The notes below the pieces were generated by a model. The model did no database searches. It was not told the DNA's origin and saw only the letters and a list, made by a program, of their open reading frames with translations. Below are positions 57,641-64,000 of a stretch of DNA of 64,000 bases, piece by piece (the first letter of the stretch is position 1; each line of letters starts with the position of its first letter). Source of the stretch: Parasponia andersonii. Lineage: Eukaryota > Streptophyta > Magnoliopsida > Rosales > Cannabaceae. The position numbers and the translations under genes are program-made. The stretch lies in the NCBI GenBank assembly GCA_002914805.1, contig JXTB01000111.1:531065-595064 (forward strand). Direction: 5' to 3'.

Positions 57641-58211
57641 GCTTTGGTTTAAAATCAGAGTTGAATTTTTATGATCATGTTGTAAGGGCTTTATTTCGGT
57701 TAGGCGAGGAAAATCTGTAATGTTTTTCTTCTTCTTCATATTGCAATATATCCAAATAGCTGCCATTTCCAGTAATTTTGCGAAATATGGAAAATATATA
57801 ATGTGTCATTGTTGTCACAGGGGATAACAAGGTAACTCAATGTGGGTGTCCTTATGCAATTAGATGTACACTATAGGCATTTATGTGCGTGTGTGTGTGC
57901 CTGTCTTTTTTTTTTTTTTCACGCACATACTTGTCTATATGTTATCAATGGGTTGCAATTTGTTTTCTTATGGATCATGTGTATACACATAATGCATAAA
58001 GATGATATATAATGGTTAAAGCAATGCTCCTTTCCAGCTTGTCTAGTGGTATTTTGACAGCATTCGCTTTGACAAACTACCTAAACTCCGTGTAAATGGT
58101 CAATAATTGTGCAAAATCGTGGTAACAATCGGTGATAAAATTTAAAAGAACTTATCAATTTGATCATATTATTGATTAATGGGTGGCTGAAAAACTTAGA
58201 AACAGATACTG

Positions 58212-58251
<40 letters not shown>

Positions 58252-58815
58252 ATTATTATTTTAGGGAAAAACAAGTCTTTATTAAATCAAATATTCCAAA
58301 ACAGAGGAAGAGATGGCAAATTGTCAATCCCGAACATATCTTTGCATTGATTAAAAGCAGTCTTTACTAACTTCTGGGCTACCTACAGTTTGAAATGGGG
58401 TGACAAAAACCACAATTAGAACTACTTAATAAAGATTGAATATCATCGAAAAGGAATGCGCTATCTACCAAAGGCTGTGGATTTTTCAGCTCAATAATGA
58501 CTCGTATAGCATCACATTCAACATGATTTGTTTTAAAGTCCCAACTGAGCCGCAAATTCGGCCGAAAAAATAAAAGTAAAACAACATTACGAAGAATCTT
58601 CGAGGGAAAAATAAGAAAAACCTACGATAAAGAAGAATTTTTGTGAAAGGAGCAAAGAAGCATAAAAGAGGAGAAAAAGAAAAGGGCGAGAAAATAATAG
58701 ATAAAATTAAAACGGAAGATAATTTAAGAATAATTAGTAACTTATTCAGTAATAATCAAATTTAAAATTAATTTTATTAGAGAAAAATTTTGTTTTAGAA
58801 ATAATGTGAAAAGAA
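57641..58815. other. PHT1 3' flank and intergenic DNA
   Basis: The 3' UTR probably ends by about 57800. Then AT-rich DNA with (GT)n near 57887-57900 and (TA)n at about 58216-58246. A stretch at 58260-58560 (ACAAGTCTTTATTAAATCAA start, TTCAGCTCAATAATGACTCG later) resembles the antisense of a LINE-type 3' segment, but no domain is clear. No gene supported. Confidence 0.4.
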
Positions 58816-59043
58816 TGTTGTGCAGAAGCACAACTACTCCAAATGCTTATAAGAGAAAATGCGTCTATGGAGGTTTTTAGAAATAAAGGTCCTCACCAAT
58901 AGAGAAACTAATTTTAATATGATAAAAAACCAATTACATAAGGCTTTATTTATAGTTAACTGTAGACCCCAAATATTCATATATAATCGATGTGGGACAA
59001 AGTATAAAACAATTACAAAAACTAACAAACCAAAATTCTAACA
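58816..59043 (-). repeat. Left (3') LTR of the copia element, shortened
   Basis: Begins TGTTGTGCAGAAGCACAACT and ends CCAAAATTCTAACA as does the right LTR. About 118 bp present in the right LTR after GCTTAT are missing here. Identity of shared parts is moderate. Confidence 0.9.
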
Positions 59044-59143
59044 ACCTCTACCTTGGTGAGTTAGCAGGTCTCACCCAAATTTCTCCAATTCCTGTATTTT
59101 CTACCCATTATAGTAGCGCCACTTTATGCATCAAAAGGTGCAA

Positions 59144-59482
59144 TCAAACTTGCAGGATGTTAATCAAGTCCAAACAATGATTGAACTTGATCGATGTCAC
59201 TACCTTGGTCATCATATCCGCAAGATTCTCAGTAGTCTTAATCTTCTGAAGCAGTATCTTTTCTTCATCAATAATCTCTCGCACAAAGTGATGTCGGACA
59301 TTAATACGCTTCATACGTACATGGTATACTGGATTCTTTGCTAAGTGAATGACACTCTGACTATCAGAATAAATACAGACATGCTCCTGAACAACTCCTA
59401 GCTTTTCCAATAATCCTTGTGACCAAATAGCTTTCTTCACAGCCTCTATAACTGCCATATACTCTGCCTCTGTAGTAGACAA
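59144..59482 (-). pseudogene. RNase H of the copia element (3' part open)
   Basis: The minus strand starts MSTTEAEYMAVIEAVKKAIW and includes YSDSQSVIHLAKNPVYH and HHFVREI, ending with NLADMMTKVV. These are the catalytic Glu and Asp blocks and the copia ADMxTK end. The upstream link to RT (59483-59611) contains a stop and a frame change, so it is not part of one protein. Confidence 0.88.
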
Positions 59483-59611
59483 AACAACTGTAGACTGTAA
59501 AGTAGACTTCCAACTGATTGATGCTCTTGTAAATGTGAATACATATCCAGTAATTGATCAACATTTATCCAAATCACCAGCGTAATCGGAATCAATATAA
59601 CCAACCGCACA

Positions 59612-60540
59612 CTAACCAAATCTATCATCCCTCTCAAAAACCAAACTAACATCTACAGTCTTCAATAAGTATCGTAGAATCCATTTCATAGCTTGCCGAT
59701 GATCTTTACCCGGATCATGCATAAACCTACTCACAACTCCAACTGCATGTGAAATATCGGGTCTCATACACACCATCGCATACATTAAGCTACCAACAGT
59801 ATTTGAATATGGAACTTGTGACATATACTCTCGTTCTGTATCTGTACTCGGGGATAAAGACGTACTAAGCTTGAAATGAGGAGTAAGCGGTGTTTTAACG
59901 GATTTTGATTGTTCAGTCATACTAAAATGCTGTAATACTTTCTTTAGATATTGCTCCTGGGTCAAACTAACCTTGCTTCTCCCTTTATCTCTACTAATCT
60001 CCATACCGAGAATCTTCTTTGCTTTACCGAGATCCTTCATCTCAAACTCTTGATTCAACTGAGTCTTCAACTTCTTAATTTCTTCATGACTCCTCAATGC
60101 TATCAACATATCATCAACATACAATAGTAGATAAATGAAAGACGCATCTTGTAGCCTGCGAAAATACACACAACTATCAAACTCGCTTCTTATGTACTTC
60201 TGACCCATCATAAACTGATCAAATCGCTTATACCACTGCCTTGGTGATTGTTTCAGCCCATAAAATGATCTTTTCAATTTACAAACCCAATTTTCTTTTT
60301 AAGTAACCTTGAATCCTTCTGGCTGAGACATATAGAATTCCTCCTCCAAATCACTGTGTAGAAATGCGGTTTTCACATCTAATTGAACTAGTTCAAGATC
60401 CATCTGCGCTACCAAGGCTAACAAAATTCTAATGGAGGAATGTTTAACGATTGGAGAAAATACTTCATTGTAATTAATTCCCTCTAACTGAGCGTAGCCT
60501 TTCGCTACCAATCTTGCCTTGAAGCGAACATCATTCTTAT
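59612..60540 (-). pseudogene. Reverse transcriptase of the copia element (broken)
   Basis: The upstream open part (60299-60511) has LVQLDVKTAFLHSDLEEEFY and MSQPEGF. A stop lies at about 60299-60301. The longer open part (59612-60277, 221 residues) has RSFYGLKQSPRQWYKRFD, the catalytic LLLYVDDMLIAL and GSLMYAMVCMRPDISHAVG. The YVDD active site is kept, but the stop splits fingers from palm. Confidence 0.9.
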
Positions 60541-61150
60541 CAGGAAATCCTTTTTTCTTTGCATATACCCATTTTCACCCAATTACCTTCTTATTCTTCG
60601 GTAGTTGAGCTAGCTCCCAGGTTTCATTCTTCCGAAGAGACTGCATTTCTTCCTCCATTTCTTTCTTTCACTGTTCATTTTCTGAACTTTTGATTGCATC
60701 TTTGTACATAGAAGGAGCATCATCATCTACAATGGGAAGTGCTTAGGCCACCATATCAACAAATCGAGCAGGTTTACGAATTTCACATCTTGGCCTATTA
60801 TGTGTAATTGATTCTTGCTGCTGTTGAGGCTCTTGGGTCGGAACCTCTTCTTCATCTTCAGTGTCCTCCTTTGCTAATAGAGTGTCACCATTATTTTCAA
60901 CAATATTAACTAAAACTACTGTTGTCGTTTTCTCAAACTCTATCTACTGCTGACTAGGCTCTACCTGCTGCTGAATACTAATGGTCTTCTCTTGATCTTC
61001 TGTTACCTTCTTCAATATGGCAGACTCATCAAAAATAACATCCCTGCTAAATAAAATCTTCCTCAAACTTAGACACCAAAATCAGTATCCCTTTACACCT
61101 GAGTTGATGCCCATAAATAATGCTTTCTTGGCTCTCAGATCCAACTTGGA

Positions 61151-62145
61151 TTATTTCACATGATAATAAGCAGTGAAACCAAAGAAATGTAAAGAATCAT
61201 AATCACTAGTAGGTTTTCCAGACCATACCTCAAGAGGGATTTTGCCTCCAATTGCAGTCGATGGTAAACGATTAATGAGATGACATGCATACGTAATTGC
61301 CTCAACCCAAAAAACTTTGCCTAACCTAGCATTGGACAAAATACACCGAACCTTCTCCAACAAAGACCGATTCATGCATTCTGCCACCCCATTCTGTTGT
61401 GGTATTTTTCTGATTATAAAGTGACGCACAATACCTTCAGACTGGCAAACTCCCAAAAATAAATCACTCCTATATTCTCCACCGTTGTCTAATCGAAGTC
61501 GTTTGATCTTTTTACCCGTCTGAATCTTAATCATCTTTTTCCATTTAAGGAAAACTTCAAGCACGTCATCCTTATTCTTCATTACACACATTCAAACTCT
61601 TCTGGAAAAGTCGTCGACAAAAGTAACAAAATAGTGCATACCTCCCAAAGAAGTTGTCTTAGTAGGTCCCCACACATCGAATGAACATAATCCAGAATAC
61701 CCTCAGTATTGTGAATTGCTGTGTCAAACTTCACTCTTGCCTGTTTTCCAAGAATACAGTATTTACAAAAGTCCAACTTGCAGGGCTTCGCTCCTTTCAG
61801 GAAGCCTTGCTTCACCAAACTAAAGAAAACTTTTTCCCCTGTATGTCCCAAATGCATATGCCATAATATAGTAATTTCTGAAGCTTTATCATCTTCAGAA
61901 ACCACAGCAACTGATCTAATAATTGTACTACTATTGTAGTAATACAAGCTATTTTTTCTTGTATCTTTTATCACCACCAAAGAGCCTGAAGTGACTTTTA
62001 GAATTCCATCTTGTATAGTCATAGCAAAGCCTTTGAATTCTAAAGCTCCCAAAGAGATGAGATTCTTCTTTAATTTCAGTACATACCGAACATCTGTCAG
62101 AACTCTAGTCGATCCATCATGATTTTTCAATCGAATTGAACCTAC
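61151..62145 (-). pseudogene. Integrase of the copia element (broken)
   Basis: The N-terminal zinc-binding part LWHMHLGHTGEKVFFSLVKQ with later CKLDFCKYCILGKQ lies at about 61880-61730. A frameshift falls at about 61680, just before the first catalytic region, and a TGA occurs near 61599. The distal core (61151-61591) has RLRLDNGGEYRS and QQNGVAECMNRSLLEKVRCI with the catalytic Asp and Glu. In active copies it inserts the DNA copy into the genome. Confidence 0.88.
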
Positions 62146-62154
62146 CCCAACTGT

Positions 62155-62330
62155 TTTACATTATTCATCATTTCCCATGTAAACAACTCCACCATTTAGC
62201 TCTTCAAAGTTGAAGAACCACTTCTTATGAGGACACATATGGTAAATGCAACCTGAATCTAAAATCCACTCGTCATACTGAGACATCATCGATTGACTAA
62301 CTAGAACAAAATCTGACTCATCATCTTCAA
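62155..62330 (-). pseudogene. Aspartic protease of the copia element (broken)
   Basis: The minus strand reads EWILDSGCIYHMCPHKKWF at about 62276-62220, the copia retropepsin DSG active site. A TAA stop follows near 62160. Confidence 0.75.
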
Positions 62331-62394
62331 CTTCAGCTACATATGCATCAGAAGTAGCTTTGTCCTTGCCTTTATTCCGTAACTTCGGACAATC

Positions 62395-63140
62395 TTTCTT
62401 CCAATGTCATTTCTCATGACAAAAGAGACATTCATCCTTACCAGGTCTTCCCTTCGAACGAGATCTACCTTTTTTCTCCTGCTTACGAATTTGACAACGT
62501 CCTCTGGCTGTAAGCGCTTCTGCTAGCACGTCCCTATTCTCCTTCTGTTCTTTCTTCCGAATCTCATGATTGTACAATGCAACAATTACTTCATCGAAGG
62601 ACAATTTTTCCTTCCCATGAAGCAACGTAATATAGAGATGATCTAACTCATCAGGAAGGGACCCAATCAGCAACATTGCTTTATCCTCATCTTTGAAGGT
62701 TTCATCCAAATTTAACAAATCTGCAATCAACTGGTTGAAAGTATCAATGTGATCAACAATAGTCGTACCGGGCTTCAACTGGATGCGGAAAAGTCTCTTC
62801 TTCAAGTATAGCTGGTTCTCATTGCTCTTCTTCATGTACTTGTTCTCGAGCGCCTTCCACAACTTGCAGAAGTCTCCCTCATGAATGAATACTTCTGTTC
62901 TCTACAAAGACATGAGCAGATCGTACCATAAGCTTGACGATCGATCCTTTCCCATTCTTTATTATCCATCTTCTCCGATTTTGTCTCCTTCAGAGCAATA
63001 TCGTGATTTTGTTGACATAAACTATCCAATACCTCGCATTGCCACCAGCCAAAGTTATTTCGGCCATCAAATTTCTCCACATCGATTTTTTCACTAGTCA
63101 CCGTTTTCGTCTTTGCCGACATTGGTGAAGATTCTAACAT
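62395..63140 (-). pseudogene. gag of the copia element (broken)
   Basis: Starts at ATG 63140 with MSAKTKTVTSEKIDVEKFDG soon after. A one-base frameshift falls near 62870, after FMRETSAS; the next frame (62407-62862) continues WKALENKYMKKSNENQLYLK and KPGTTIVDHIDTFNQLI. The CCHC zinc knuckle at about 62436-62395 has a TGA stop in place of the residue between its second Cys and its His (CLFCHEK-stop-HWKKDC). Non-functional. Confidence 0.88.
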
Positions 63141-63198
63141 TTCTACTAATATAGCTACAAAACAAAGCCTAGGGTGAACTTACTGCTCTGATACCACT

Positions 63199-63544
63199 TG
63201 TTGTGCAGCGGAAGTACAACTACTCCAAATGCTTATATTTAATACTAAGACAATATTAAATATAAACTACCAACTAGTTATTGAAATTAATAAAAACAGA
63301 AAATACGCAGAAAATATTAAATACAAAAAACCAAGAAACAAATGGAAAAAAAGGTAAAAATAGAACTATGGAGGTTCTTAAGAATACAGGTCCTCACTAA
63401 TAAGAAAACTAATTTTGGAATGATAAAAAATCAATTATAGAAGTTTTTATTTATAGCCAACTGTAGATCCTAAATATTCATACACAATTAATATAGGACA
63501 AAATACAAAATAATTACAAAAACTAACAAACCAAAATTCTAACA
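63199..63544 (-). repeat. Right (5') LTR of the copia element
   Basis: TGTTGTGCAGCGGAAGTACA to CCAAAATTCTAACA. It retains about 118 bp (about 63236-63365) absent from the left LTR. Confidence 0.9.
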
Positions 63545-64000
63545 AAATGTGACAATTGAATAATAGAGCCCTGTGAAAATATATAATCGTTACCAGATTT
63601 GTTCTGTTTGAAAAAGATGTATGTTTTTGGTTTGGTTTCAAACTGAAGTCTTGTTCATCGACTTTTATTACTTTTCTTACCGTAATCATAATGGAGTGGA
63701 TTGTAGTAACTATAGACGTAGGGCCCCGTATTGTGATTTTTTTTTTTTGAATTCCCTCGTATTAAGATTGAGAATGCCAAAGTTCTTATAGTCATAAAAG
63801 GTAGACTAGAAAGACAGTTGAGCGAGTTTACTGCCTAATATATTCAGTTCCCACATATTTGACTTTCAACTTTGTGCGTGTGTTCTCCTCCTATAAAAAA
63901 TGGTTGATATTATCTCGTGCATTTTCCAAGTGTCTGTTTCATTGATTTTGTGATGAATTCTTGTTTGATTAGGCGTCTTTACGTAGTAGTGACGTATACT
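63545..64000. other. Intergenic DNA
   Basis: Only AT-rich DNA is seen. The 80-codon minus-strand ORF at 63447-63689 overlaps the LTR and has no domain. Confidence 0.5.

Larger units (their letters stand above)
58816..63544 (-). mobile_element. Ty1/copia LTR retrotransposon, degenerate
   Basis: A 4.73 kb element on the minus strand. The right LTR (63199-63544) is the 5' one; next to it the complement of CTGCTCTGATACCAC gives the tRNA-iMet primer site TGGTATCAGAGCAG. Next to the left LTR the complement of ACCTCTACCTT is the polypurine tract. Order on the minus strand is gag, protease, integrase, RT, RNase H, which is the copia arrangement; the RT phrases suggest the Tork/Tnt1 branch (moderate). 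All domains carry stops or frameshifts. The left LTR is 228 bp against 346 bp on the right. No target duplication is evident (AAGAA and AAATG). Confidence 0.93.

Overview
The window is nuclear DNA from a flowering plant, almost certainly a eudicot. It has AT-rich intergenic DNA, long LTR retrotransposons with plant-type primer sites, SINEs and MITEs, and plant-specific genes: AP2/ERF factors of group IX and a PHT1 phosphate transporter with a candidate spliced leader. I cannot name the species. There is no sign of bacterial DNA, CRISPR arrays or rRNA genes.

Layout. Positions 1-25,020 are a retrotransposon block. A 13.2 kb Ty3/gypsy element of the Tat type (1985-15180, + strand) carries gag, protease, RT, RNase H, a second RNase H and integrase, all broken by stops and frameshifts. 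Between pol and its 3' LTR lie about 6 kb of extra DNA holding tandem arrays and a multi-exon-looking gene on the opposite strand. A 946 bp stretch of that gene is present twice, separated by a single N. Next to it sits a 9.2 kb chromodomain Ty3/gypsy element of the Tekay/Del type (15495-24736, - strand), inserted into a copy of a purine-rich repeat that also flanks the Tat element on the left.

Positions 25,572-31,594 are an ERF locus. In order it holds a foldback MITE, a 610-base assembly gap, a promoter segment with GCCGCC and CACGTG motifs, an intact intronless ERF gene, an exon-like orphan ORF, a second intact ERF gene, and a decayed third ERF copy on the opposite strand, recognisable from start to stop. 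The intact proteins look like the ERF1/ORA59/ERF15 branch of jasmonate- and ethylene-responsive activators.

Positions 31,600-53,900 contain no gene I can support. They hold microsatellites, tandem repeats, two Tourist-like elements with TAA target duplications, two tRNA-type SINEs with clear target duplications and another MITE-like element.

Positions 53,900-57,800 hold an intact PHT1-type phosphate:H+ symporter gene. A P1BS phosphate-starvation site lies just upstream of a TATA-like sequence, and a probable 1.76 kb intron lies in the 5' leader. Positions 58,816-63,544 are a decayed Ty1/copia element (- strand) with unequal LTRs.

The live content appears to be three protein genes: two ERFs and PHT1. 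Everything else is transposon-derived or unassigned.
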